A stretch of DNA of 64,000 bases from JAJPKK01 sp963781195 (GTDB lineage Bacteria; Pseudomonadota; Alphaproteobacteria; Rhizobiales; Xanthobacteraceae). Of this stretch, positions 17,896 to 27,170 are shown piece after piece. Position 1 is the first letter of the stretch. The number at the start of each line of letters is the position of its first letter. The notes beneath the pieces are model-generated. The model ran no database searches. It saw only the letters and a program-made list of their open reading frames with translations, and was not told the origin of the DNA. The stretch covers positions 1-64,000 of the forward strand of contig CAWAEZ010000015.1 of NCBI GenBank assembly GCA_963781195.1. The letters run 5' to 3'. The position numbers and the translations under genes are program-made.

Positions 17896-20750
17896 CTACT
17901 CCGCCGCCTGCCGGGCCTCGATGCGCTCGACGCGGGCGGCGCAGTACTTGAACTCGGGGATCTTGCCGAACGGATCGAGCGCCGGGTTGGTCAGCAGGTT
18001 CGCCGCCGCCTCGACATAGGCGAACGGGATGAACACCACGCCGTCGGGGATCGCATCGTCCTGGCGCACCGCGAGCTCGACGGTGCCGCGGCGGGTCGAG
18101 ACCCGCACCGCATCGCCCGGTGACACGCCGAGCCGGGCGATGTCGCCGCGCGACAGCGACGCGACCGGTCCCGGCTCGAGGGCGTCGAGCACGCTGGCGC
18201 GGCGGGTCATCGCGCCGGTGTGCCAGTGCTCGAGCTGTCGGCCGGTGGTGAGGATCATCGGGAACTCGGCGTCGGGCACCTCGTTGGGCGGTGACGAGCT
18301 TCGCCGCCACCAGCTTGGCGATGCCGCCGGGGCGGCGGGAAGCCCTTGTCGAACACGACGTCGTGGCCCGGCTTGTCGGGACCGTCGGTCGGATAGGTGA
18401 CGGCGCTTTCGCGTTCCACCCGGTCCCAGGAGATGTTGGCGAGCGACGGCATCAGCGCCGCCATCTCGGTGAAGATTTCGCTGGGATGCGGCATAGTTCC
18501 AGTCGAGGCCGATGCGCCGGGCGATCTCCTGGATGATCCACCAGTCGACCTTGGCCTCGCCCGGCAGCGGCAGCGCCTGGCGCCCCATCTGCACCTGGCG
18601 ATTGGTGTTGGTGACGGTGCCGTCCTTCTCCGGCCACGCCGAGGCCGGCAGGATGACGTCGGCATAGGCGGCGGTCTCGGTGAGGAAGATGTCCTGCACC
18701 ACGAGATGCTCGAGATGGGCGAGCGCCGCGCGGGCGTGATTGAGGTCGGGATCGGACATCGCCGGGTTCTCGCCCATGATGTACATGCCCGGTGATCTCG
18801 TCGCGGTGCACCGCGTCCATGATCTCGACCACCGTCAGTCCCTTCTTGGGATCGAGGGTGGTGCCCCATGCCGTCTCGAAGCGGGCGCGAACGTCGGGTA
18901 ATTCCACCGACACGTAGTCGGGGAAGAACATCGGGATCAGACCCGCGTCGGAGGCGCCCTGGACGTTGTTCTGGCCGCGCAGCGGATGCAGCCCGGTTCC
19001 GGGCCGGCCGATATGGCCGCAGATCAGCGCCAGCGCGATCAGGCAGCGCGCATTGTCGGTGCCGTGGGTGTGCTGGGAGATGCCCATGCCCCAGAAGATG
19101 ATCGCCGACTCGGCGCGGGCATAGGTGCGCGCGACAGTGCGCAGCGTGTCGGCGTCGATGCCGCAGATCGGCGCCATCTGCTCCGGCGTGAACGCCTTGA
19201 CGTGGTCGGCGAGCTGCTGGAAGCCCTCGGTGTAGGTCTGGATGTACTGCTGGTCGTAGAGCTTCTCGGTGACGATCACGTTGAGCATGGCGTTGAGCAT
19301 CGCCACGTCGGTGCCGTTGGTGAACTGCAGCATGTGGGCGGCGTGGCGCTTGAGCGCCTGGCCGCGCGGGTCCATCACGATGAGCTTGGCGCCGCGCTTG
19401 GCCGCCTGCTTGAAGAAGGTCGCCGCCACCGGATGGTTTTCGGTCGGGTTCGCCGCCGATCACGATGATGACGTCGGAATTCTTGCACTCGTTGAAGGTG
19501 GCGGTCACGGCGGCGGAGCCGACGCCTTCCATCAGCGCCGCCACCGACGAGGCATGGCACAGCCGCGTGCAGTGATCGACATTGTTGGAGCCGAAGCCGG
19601 TGCGGACCAGCTTCTGGAACAGATAGGCCTCCTCGTTCGACCCCTTGGCCGAGCCGAAACCGGCGAGCGCACGCGCGCCCTTGGCGTCGCGAATCTTCTT
19701 CAGGCCGGAAGCTGCGCGGTCGAGCGCCTCGTCCCAGCTGGCGGGGCGGAAGTGCCGCATCGCGTGGCGGGTGTCGAGGGCGTCGTCGATGTGCCTCGGC
19801 GCGTCGTCCTTGCGGACCAGCGGCTGGGTGAGCCGCTGCGGATTGTGGACGTAATCGAAGCCGAACCGGCCCTTCACGCAGAGACGCTGATGGTTCGCCG
19901 GCCCGTCCTTGCCGGTGACGTAGAGCAGCTTGTCGTCCTTGATGTGATAGGTGAGCTGGCAGCCGACACCGCAATAGGGACAGACCGAGTCGACCTCGCG
20001 GTCCGGGAAGCCGGTGCGGACATTGTGGTCGTTGACGAGGCTCGCCGGCATCAGCGCGCCGGTCGGGCAGGCCTGGACGCATTCGCCGCAGGCGACGCAG
20101 GTCGATGCGCCCATGGGGTCGTCGAAGTCGAACACGATCTTCTCGGCGTGGCCGCGCCCGGCCATGCCGATGACGTCGTTGACCTGCACTTCGCGGCAGG
20201 CGCGGACGCACAGGTTGCACTGGATGCAGGCGTCGAGGTTGACCGCCATCGCGGCATGGCTGCGGTCGGGCGGCGCCGGGTCGGTCCGGGCGGGAAACCG
20301 CGACGCGACCAGCCTCTGGCCATCGATCACCTGCCACAGATGGGATTGCGGATCGGGAGCGGCGGCTCGGTCCGGCTGGTCGGCGAGCAGGAGCTCCGCC
20401 ACCATCTTGCGTGCGGTCGTCGCGCGATGGGTCTGGGTGTTGACCTTCATGCCCGGCGACGGCGTCCGGATGCAGCTCGCGGCGAGCACCCGCTCGCCTT
20501 CGATCTCCACCATGCAGACGCGGCAGTTGCCGTCCGCCCGGTAGCCCGGCGCCGGGGAGTAGCACAGGTTCGGCAGCTCGATGCCGTAGCGGTGCGCGGT
20601 GCGGAAAATGGTCTCGCCCGGTTGCGCCTCGACCTCACGGCCGTCCAGCATGAACTTGACGGACTGCGGTCCGGCGGTGTCGGGCGTCGCGCCGCCGGCA
20701 GCGCCTTTCTTGTCGTGGCCGTAACCGAGGGGCTGCTTGGTCTCGCTCAT
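17896..20750 (-). pseudogene. formate dehydrogenase alpha subunit (NAD-linked, Fdh1/FdsA type), five frameshifts
   Basis: The catalytic subunit oxidises formate to CO2 at a Mo/W bis-pterin centre. Read across frames, the order is: N-terminal [2Fe-2S] domain (GNCRVCMVEI), ferredoxin domain (CIQCNLCVRACR, CVACGECVQACP), the [4Fe-4S] motif CPYCGVGC, then the pterin-binding body with Cys at the metal-ligand site (HCTRLCHASS) and the C-terminal molydopterin domain (FPMILTTGRQLEHWHTGAM). The frame is lost near 19452, 18787, 18490, 18335 and 18290. The length excess (2 modulo 3) fits five single-base insertions and a native protein of about 949 residues. Domain order is otherwise perfect, so sequence error is as likely as decay. 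It is cotranscribed with the fused beta subunit. Confidence 0.88.
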
Positions 20751-20759
20751 CGCATCACC

Positions 20760-22508
20760 CTACCAGCTTCCGAGGGGGGTCTTGAGATCATCGGGAAAGT
20801 ATTTCAGCACGCTCAGCAGCGGATTGGGCGCCGCCTGGCCGAGGCCGCAGATCGAGGCGTCGCGCATGGCCGTGGCCAGTTCGGTCAGCAGCGCCTCGTT
20901 CCACGGGCCGGAGGCCATCAGCATGGCGGCCTTCTCGGTGCCGACCCGGCACGGCGTGCATTGTCCGCAGCTCTCGTCCTCGAAGAACTTCATGAGGTTG
21001 AGCGCCACCGCCTTGATATCGTCCTGGTCCGACAGGATGACGACCGCGTGCGAACCGACGAAGCAGCCGTATTGTTCCAGGGTGCCGAAGTCGAGCGGCA
21101 GGTCGGCCATCGCGGCGGGAAGGATGCCGCCCGAGGCGCCGCCCGGCAGATAGGCCTTGAAAACCTGGCCGTCGGCCATGCCGCCGCTGAATTCCTCGAT
21201 GAGCTCGCGGGCACTCACGCCGGCCGGCGCCAGCTTGACGCCCGGATTCTTGACGCGGCCCGACACCGAGAAGCTGCGCAGGCCCTTGCGGCCGCGCCGG
21301 CCCTGGCCGGTGAACCAGTCGACGCCCTTTTCCACGATGTCGCGCACCCAGTAGAGTGTCTCGACATTCTGCTCCAGGGTCGGCCGTCCGAACAGCCCCA
21401 CCTGGGCCACATAGGGCGGCCGATGGCGCGGCAGCCCGCGCTTGCCCTCGATCGACTCGATCATCGCGGACTCTTCGCCGCAGATATAGGCACCCGCGCC
21501 GCGGCGCATGTGGATCCGGGCGTGGGGCGTGAGCTTCGCCGCCTCGACCTTGGCGATCTCCGCCTCCAGCATGAGGCGGATCTCGGGATACTCGTCCCGC
21601 AGGTAAAAGTAGATGTCGGCCGCTTCCACGATCCACGCCGCGACCAGCATGCCCTCGATGAAGCGGTGCGGGTCCCGTTCGAGGTAATAGCGGTCCTTGA
21701 AGGTGCCGGGCTCGCCCTCGTCGCCGTTGACGGCCATCAGGCGCGGCGCCGGCTCCGCCCGCACCAGCGACCATTTCCGCCCGGTCGGGAACCCGGCGCC
21801 GCCGAGCCCGCGCAGGCCCGCATCGCTCACCGCCTTGATGACGTCCTCGCGGCTGCGCTGTCCGGACAGGCAGGACCTGAGCAGCGCGTAGCCGCCGGCC
21901 GCCCGGTAAGCGGCGAAGTCGATCGGGGTGGGGTAGGCGTGGGCGTGCAGATCCCTGGTGACCGCGGCGTCCACGGTCTCGGGTGTCGCGTTCATCACCT
22001 GGACGTGGCCGACGGCCACCACCGGCGCGTGGTCGCAGGCGCCGACGCAGGGCGCACGCATGACCCGCACCTCGGCCCCGAGCTTTCGCGGCAACTCGGC
22101 CAGCAGCTTCTCCGCGCCGGCCATGGCGCAGGACAGGCTGTCGCATACCCGCACCGTGACCGCCGGTGGCGGGGGACCGTCTTTGACCACGTCGAAGTGC
22201 GCATAAAAGGTCGCGACCTCGTAGATCTCCGACTGGGCGAGCTTCATCTCCCACGCCAGCGCCGCGAGGTGGGGCGCGGAGAGGTGACCGTAGCAATCCT
22301 GCAGGAGATGCAGGTATTCGATCAGAAGATCGCGGCGGCGCGGGCGGCTGCCGAGCAGCGCCCGCACCTCCTCCAAAGCCCGGGGATCGATCTGGCGCCC
22401 CTTGGGCGTGCTCGCGGGGCGGCGGCGCTTCCGGCCGGTCGGCTGGCCGGGGGTGTCGATCGCGGTCGGGTTGTCGGTGGACTCGGTGGTGGTGTCGGTC
22501 ATGGCCAT
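20760..22508 (-). CDS. formate dehydrogenase beta subunit, NuoE-NuoF fusion
   Basis: A 582-residue electron-transfer subunit that passes electrons from the formate site to NAD+. Residues about 45-190 are NuoE/thioredoxin-like with a [2Fe-2S] site (CDSLSCAMAG and CVGACDHAP). Residues about 205-580 are NuoF-like, with NADH/FMN motifs (GLRGLGGAGFPTGRKW, NGDEGEPGTFKDR, GAGAYICGEESA) and a [4Fe-4S] motif (ESCGQCTPCRVG). This fusion is the layout of Methylobacterium Fdh1B and differs from the separate FdsG/FdsB genes. It ends nine bases before the alpha subunit start, so the two form one transcript. Confidence 0.92.
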   Translation of the reverse strand: MAMTDTTTESTDNPTAIDTPGQPTGRKRRRPASTPKGRQIDPRALEEVRALLGSRPRRRDLLIEYLHLLQDCYGHLSAPHLAALAWEMKLAQSEIYEVATFYAHFDVVKDGPPPPAVTVRVCDSLSCAMAGAEKLLAELPRKLGAEVRVMRAPCVGACDHAPVVAVGHVQVMNATPETVDAAVTRDLHAHAYPTPIDFAAYRAAGGYALLRSCLSGQRSREDVIKAVSDAGLRGLGGAGFPTGRKWSLVRAEPAPRLMAVNGDEGEPGTFKDRYYLERDPHRFIEGMLVAAWIVEAADIYFYLRDEYPEIRLMLEAEIAKVEAAKLTPHARIHMRRGAGAYICGEESAMIESIEGKRGLPRHRPPYVAQVGLFGRPTLEQNVETLYWVRDIVEKGVDWFTGQGRRGRKGLRSFSVSGRVKNPGVKLAPAGVSARELIEEFSGGMADGQVFKAYLPGGASGGILPAAMADLPLDFGTLEQYGCFVGSHAVVILSDQDDIKAVALNLMKFFEDESCGQCTPCRVGTEKAAMLMASGPWNEALLTELATAMRDASICGLGQAAPNPLLSVLKYFPDDLKTPLGSW

Positions 22509-22684
22509 GCTCGGACTATAGGTGTTGCGACCGTGGGTTGCTCGTCCGGCCGGTGCAAATCTTCGTGTGAATTCCCTGTCGCCTGCGTAGGTCCTTTCCC
22601 CCGCCGGGGCTCCGGGGGCGCGTTCCGTTCAGGTTGAACCGGATCGCGCTCCAGGGCCATCACTTCAGGCGTCGTGGGCCAAGC

Positions 22685-24385
22685 TCAGAACAGGCCGACG
22701 ATCTTGCCGTCGGCGCCGACGTCGATCGAATCCGCCGCCGGAACCTTGGGCAGGCCGGGCATCGTCATGATGTCTCCGCAGACCGCCACCACGAACTCCG
22801 CACCCGCCGACAGCCGCACCTCGCGCACCGGAATGATGTGGTCGTCGGGCGCGCCCTTGAGATCGGGATTGGTGGAGAAGCTGTACTGGGTCTTGGCGAT
22901 GCACACCGGCAGCTTGCCGTAGCCCATCGCTTCGAACGCCGCGAGCTGGTCGCGCACCGACTTGTCGATCGAGATGTCCTTGGCGCGATAGATCTCGCGC
23001 GCGATGGTGCGGATCTTCTCGACCAGCGGCATTTCGTCGGGATAGAGCAGCTTGAGCTTGCTGCGCCCGGACTCGATGGTCTTGACGACGGCCCGCGCCA
23101 CGTCGGCCGCGCCTTCGCCGCCCATCGCCCAGTGGTCGGCCATGACCGCCTCGACACCGAGCTTGGCGCAGGCCTTCTTCACGAGCTCGATCTCCGCCGG
23201 CGTATCGGCGCTGAAGCGGTTGATGGAGACGACGGGAACGAGGCCGAATTTCTTCACGTTCTCGACATGGCGCTGGAGGTTCGCCATGCCGGCCTCGAGC
23301 GCCTGCAGGTTCTCGGTCTTGAGGTCTTCCTTCTTCACCCCGCCATGCATCTTGAGGGCGCGGATGGTGGCCACCAGCACGACGCAGTCGGGTGCGAGCC
23401 CGGTCTTGCGGCACTTGATGTCGATGAATTTCTCGCCGCCGAGGTCGGCGCCGAAGCCGGCTTCGGTGACGACGTAGTCGGCGAGCTTGAGCGCGGTCGT
23501 GGTCGCCAGCACCGAGTTGCAGCCATGGGCGATGTTGGCGAACGGTCCGCCATGGACGAAGGCGGGCGTGCCCTCCAGGGTCTGGACGAGGTTCGGCGCC
23601 AGCGCATCCTTGAGCAGCGCGGTCATCGCGCCGTGCGCCTTGATGTCGACCGCGCGGATCGGCTTGCGGTCGCGGGTGTAGCCGACGATGATGTTGCCGA
23701 GCCGGTGCTTGAGGTCGTCGAGGTCGCGTGGCGAGGCAGAAGATCGCCATGACCTCCGACGCCACGGTGATGTCGAAGCCGGCCTCGCGCGGATAGCCGT
23801 TGGCGACGCCGCCGAGCGAGCAGACGATCTCGCGCAGCGCGCGGTCGTTCATGTCCAGCACGCGGCGCCAGGCGACGCGGCGGCTGTCGAAGTTGAGCGC
23901 CGTTGCCCCAGTAGATGTGGTTGTCGATCAGTGCCGAGAGCAGGTTGTGCGCCGAGGTGATCGCGTGGAAGTCGCCGGTGAAATGGAGGTTGATGTCCTC
24001 CATCGGAATCGACCTGGGCGTAGCCGCCGCCGGCCGCGCCGCCCTTCATCCCGAAAGATGGGCCGAGCGAGGGCTCGCGCAGGCACAGCATCGCCTTCTT
24101 GCCGATGTAGTTCAGCGCATCGGTGAGGCCGACCGTGGTGGTGGTCTTGCCTTCGCCGGCCGGCGTCGGCGAGATCGCCGAAACCAGGATCAGCTTGCCG
24201 TTCGGCCGGTCCTTCAGCGTCTTGATGTAGTCCATCGACACCTTGGCCTTGTAGTGGCCGTAAGGCTCGAGGTTTTCGATCGCGATGCCGAGCCGCTCGC
24301 GCGCCACCTCGGCGATCGGGCGCTTGGTCGCGGCCTGGGAGATTTCAATGTCTGATTTCGGATTGGCGTGCTGGGAAGCCGGCAT
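22685..24385 (-). pseudogene. fhs: formate-tetrahydrofolate ligase, three frameshifts
   Basis: The enzyme joins formate to tetrahydrofolate with ATP and gives 10-formyl-THF. The N-terminal block holds the P-loop (SPTPAGEGKTTTTVGLTDAL), then come INLHFTGDFHAITSAHNLL, NDRALREIVCSLGG and the long C-terminal part (GGPFANIAHGCNSV, EAGFGADLGGEKF). The frame shifts near 24010, 23901 and 23730. Each is explained by one extra base, and the total length fits three insertions in a gene of about 565 codons. The start at 24385 has AAGGACTTTCC upstream. It sits between formate dehydrogenase and the oxalate genes, so formate can be oxidised or captured as a C1 unit. Confidence 0.9.
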
Positions 24386-24466
24386 CGGAAAGTCCTTGGT
24401 TGAATGTCGTCACGTCGGTGCGTGGGTCTATTTGATCAGGCTCCGGGGCGCGGATCCTGGTGAAGC

Positions 24467-25396
24467 TCAGGAGAGCCGTGCGCCGGCGGCGAGGGCGGCC
24501 GATTTCGCCCATTCCCCGGCTTCGATCTTCTTGCCGTCGGCGGGCTGCACGCGGGTCACCTTGAAGCGGCCGTCGGCGCACACCACGGTGAAGCCGTCCG
24601 GCTCGACGGCGACGATCTCGCCCATCTTGCCGCTGATGCCCTTCGGGTCCTTGGCCGGCAACGGCGTCGCGTCGAAGATCTTCAGGACCTTGCCGTCGAG
24701 GTTCGACCACGCGCCCGGCGCCGGATTGCAGCCGCGGATCAGCGGATCGATCTGCCGCCACGACTTCGCCCAGTCGATATGGGCGTTCTCGGCGGTGCAG
24801 CGGCCCTCGTAGGTCGCCTTGCTCTCGTCCTGCTTGATGCGCGGGGCCTTGCCGGATTTCACGAGATCGACCGACTCGAGCATCGCCTCGACGCCCAACG
24901 GGAACAGGCGGTCGAAATAGACGGTGCCGAGCGTGTCGGTGGCGCTGATGGGCGTCGTCTTCTGCAGCAGCACGTCGCCGGTATCGAGGCCGTTGTCGGG
25001 CCAGAAGATCGACAGCCCGGTCTCCTTCTCGCCGAGGATGATCGGCCAGTTGATGGCGCTCGCACCGCGATAGGCCGGCAGCAGCGAGGGGTGGTACTGG
25101 ATCGAGCCGTGGGTCGGGACGTTGAGAAATTCCTCCGGAACGAACAGCGTCACGAAAGCCATCACCTGCAGATCCGGCTTGAGGGCGCGGAATTCGTCGC
25201 ACACCTCCGGTTTGCGGTAGGACGCCGGCTGGTAGACCGGGAGCTTCGCCGCGAGCGCCGCTTCCTTGAGCGGGTCGGCCTTCTGGCCGGGCTTTTCCGG
25301 CGCCACGTAGACCGCGACCACGTCCTCGCCGCGCTTGAGCAGCGCTTCGAGCACGGCCTTGCCGAACGCCTGTTGACCGTGAACCACGATACGCAT
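24467..25396 (-). CDS. formyltransferase/10-formyl-THF hydrolase-like protein
   Basis: A 309-residue protein with the two-domain layout of methionyl-tRNA formyltransferase. Its active-site region matches the N-terminal hydrolase domain of 10-formyl-THF dehydrogenase (ALDH1L) more closely: GSIQYHPSLLPAYRGASAIN, FWPDNGLDTGDVLL. His102 and Asp138 fit the catalytic pair, and Gln100 stands where true Fmt has Asn. No aldehyde dehydrogenase domain follows. Placed between fhs and frc, it probably handles formyl groups of the C1/oxalate route, either releasing formate from 10-formyl-THF or transferring formyl. It is probably not the housekeeping Fmt. Confidence 0.8.
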   Translation of the reverse strand: MRIVVHGQQAFGKAVLEALLKRGEDVVAVYVAPEKPGQKADPLKEAALAAKLPVYQPASYRKPEVCDEFRALKPDLQVMAFVTLFVPEEFLNVPTHGSIQYHPSLLPAYRGASAINWPIILGEKETGLSIFWPDNGLDTGDVLLQKTTPISATDTLGTVYFDRLFPLGVEAMLESVDLVKSGKAPRIKQDESKATYEGRCTAENAHIDWAKSWRQIDPLIRGCNPAPGAWSNLDGKVLKIFDATPLPAKDPKGISGKMGEIVAVEPDGFTVVCADGRFKVTRVQPADGKKIEAGEWAKSAALAAGARLS

Positions 25397-25551
25397 CCCG
25401 TGTCCTCCCGCCCGATCTCGATCGTGCTGATCTTATCGGCATGATTTCCCGGCTTGAGCGGGCGTCCCTGACGCCCGGCCGGTGGTTACCGATCGCCCGG
25501 TCCGCCGGGCGATCACGACAAAGTTTGCCTGCGGACGATCGAACGCGACGC

Positions 25552-27153
25552 TCAGGCCGCGGCTGCCGCCTTGGCCTCCGGCGCCGTGATCGCACCGGAC
25601 GTCTTGATGTCCGCCACTTCCTGCGCCGTGAAGCCGAGTTCCTTGGTGAGGATTTCCTCGGTGTGCTCGCCGAGCAGGGGCGAGCGCTTCACCTCGGTGA
25701 TCGAGTCCGACATTTTAACGGGGTTGCCCACGGTGAGATACTTGCCGCGGGTCGGATGGTCGACCTCGACCACCGTGCCGGTCTCGCGCAGCGACTTCTC
25801 CTCGGCGATCTCCTTCATGGAAAGGATCGGGCCGACCGGGATGTCCTTCTCGTTGCACTTATCCATGACCTCGAACTTGGTCATGGTCTTGGTCCATTCC
25901 TCGATGGTGGCGAAGATGTGCTTGAGCCGCGGCAGTCGCGCCACCGGCTTGGCGTAGTCCGGGTCGGTCTTCCATTCCGGCTTGCCGATGAGGTCGCAGA
26001 TCGGCTCCCATACCGGCGCCTGGGTGATGAAGTAGATGTAGGCGTCGGGGTCGGTCTCCCAGCCCTTGCACTTGAGAATCCAGCCGGGCTGGCCGCCGCC
26101 GGAATCGTTGCCGGCGCGCGGCACCGCGTCGCCGAACGGGACGCCTTCGCCGTACTGGCTGTATTCGGTGAGCGGCCCGTGCTTGAGGCGCTGCTGGTCG
26201 CGCAGCTTGACGCGTGCGAGATTGAGCACGCCGTCCTGCATGGCACACAGCACGCGCTGGCCGCGGCCGGTGCGGGTGCGCTGGTAGAGCGCCGTGACGA
26301 TGCCGAAGGCGAGATGCAGCCCGGTGCCGGAATCGCCGATCTGCGCTCCGGTGACGAGCGGCGGCCCCTCGCGGAAGCCGGTCGTGGAGGCGGCACCGCC
26401 CGCGCACTGGGCGACGTTCTCGTAAACCTTGCAGTCCTCATAGGGGCCGGGGCCGAAGCCCTTCACCGAGGCGACGATCATCCGCGGATTGAGCTTGTGG
26501 ATGTGCTCCCAGGTGAGCCCCATGCGGTCGAGCGCGCCGGGGGCGAAATTCTCCACCAGAACATCGCAGTGCTTGATCAGGCGATCGAGGATCTCTTTGC
26601 CCTTGGGATGCTTGGAATCGATGGTGATCGAGCGCTTGTTGCCGTTGAGCATGGTGAAGTAGAGGCTGTCGGCGCCCTTCACGTCGCGCAGCTGGCCGCG
26701 GGTCACGTCGCCGACGCCCGGCCGTTCGACTTTGATGCAGTCGGCGCCCATGTAGCCCAGCAGCTGGGTGCAGGTCGGGCCCGATTGCACGTGGGTGAAG
26801 TCGAGGATGCGGACGCCCTCGAGCGCCTTGCCGGCCTCGCCGAACGGCTTGGTCGACGGCGCCGGCAGCCCGGCAAAGCCGTTCTTCGACGCTTGGCTCT
26901 TCGACGCAAGCCTCTTCGGCACGAGGCCCTTCGGCACAAGCGTCTTCGGCGCGGGCTTCCTGGCCGCGACCTTCTTCGCGGCCGGCTTCGCCGACTTTGG
27001 TGCCGTCTTGGGCGCCGCTTTGGCGACGGGCTTCTTGGCGAGCTTTTTCGCCGCCGCCTTCGACTTCGGTTGCGATTTGCTCTTGGCTTGCGGCCTGGTC
27101 TTGGCCGGCGCCGCGGTCTTGGCTTTCGCCTTGGCTGTTGCCTTCTTGGCCAT
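25552..27153 (-). CDS. frc: formyl-CoA:oxalate CoA-transferase with histone-like N-terminal tail
   Basis: A 533-residue class III CoA-transferase that exchanges CoA between formyl-CoA and oxalate. The core starts near residue 109 (ALEGVRILDFTHVQSGPTCT) and continues with the catalytic-Asp region IKVERPGVGDVTRGQLRD and NKRSITIDSKHPKGKE, all typical of oxalate Frc proteins of about 425 residues. Residues 1-90 are extra: 26 are Lys and most of the rest Ala, Pro or Ser, in AAKK, APK and SKS runs, like histone H1 or AlgP/PhaF tails. The ATG at 27153 has a GAGAGGA ribosome site and no later Met occurs before the core, so the tail is likely translated. The gene lies 17 bases after the oxc stop. Confidence 0.92.
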   Translation of the reverse strand: MAKKATAKAKAKTAAPAKTRPQAKSKSQPKSKAAAKKLAKKPVAKAAPKTAPKSAKPAAKKVAARKPAPKTLVPKGLVPKRLASKSQASKNGFAGLPAPSTKPFGEAGKALEGVRILDFTHVQSGPTCTQLLGYMGADCIKVERPGVGDVTRGQLRDVKGADSLYFTMLNGNKRSITIDSKHPKGKEILDRLIKHCDVLVENFAPGALDRMGLTWEHIHKLNPRMIVASVKGFGPGPYEDCKVYENVAQCAGGAASTTGFREGPPLVTGAQIGDSGTGLHLAFGIVTALYQRTRTGRGQRVLCAMQDGVLNLARVKLRDQQRLKHGPLTEYSQYGEGVPFGDAVPRAGNDSGGGQPGWILKCKGWETDPDAYIYFITQAPVWEPICDLIGKPEWKTDPDYAKPVARLPRLKHIFATIEEWTKTMTKFEVMDKCNEKDIPVGPILSMKEIAEEKSLRETGTVVEVDHPTRGKYLTVGNPVKMSDSITEVKRSPLLGEHTEEILTKELGFTAQEVADIKTSGAITAPEAKAAAAA

Positions 27154-27170
27154 TGCTCGTCCTCTCTGAC

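Noticed and set aside
18330..18420. Possible repeat insertion inside fdhA (CCCGACAAGCCGGGCCACGAC)
   Set aside because: The translated PDKPGHDVVFDKGFP fits the normal FdhA sequence, so it is native coding DNA.
19269..22637. Very long plus-strand open frame (over 1100 codons) antisense to the formate dehydrogenase genes
   Set aside because: It has no recognisable domain and mirrors the codon bias of the opposite strand; the minus-strand genes are certain. Such antisense frames are common in G+C-rich DNA.
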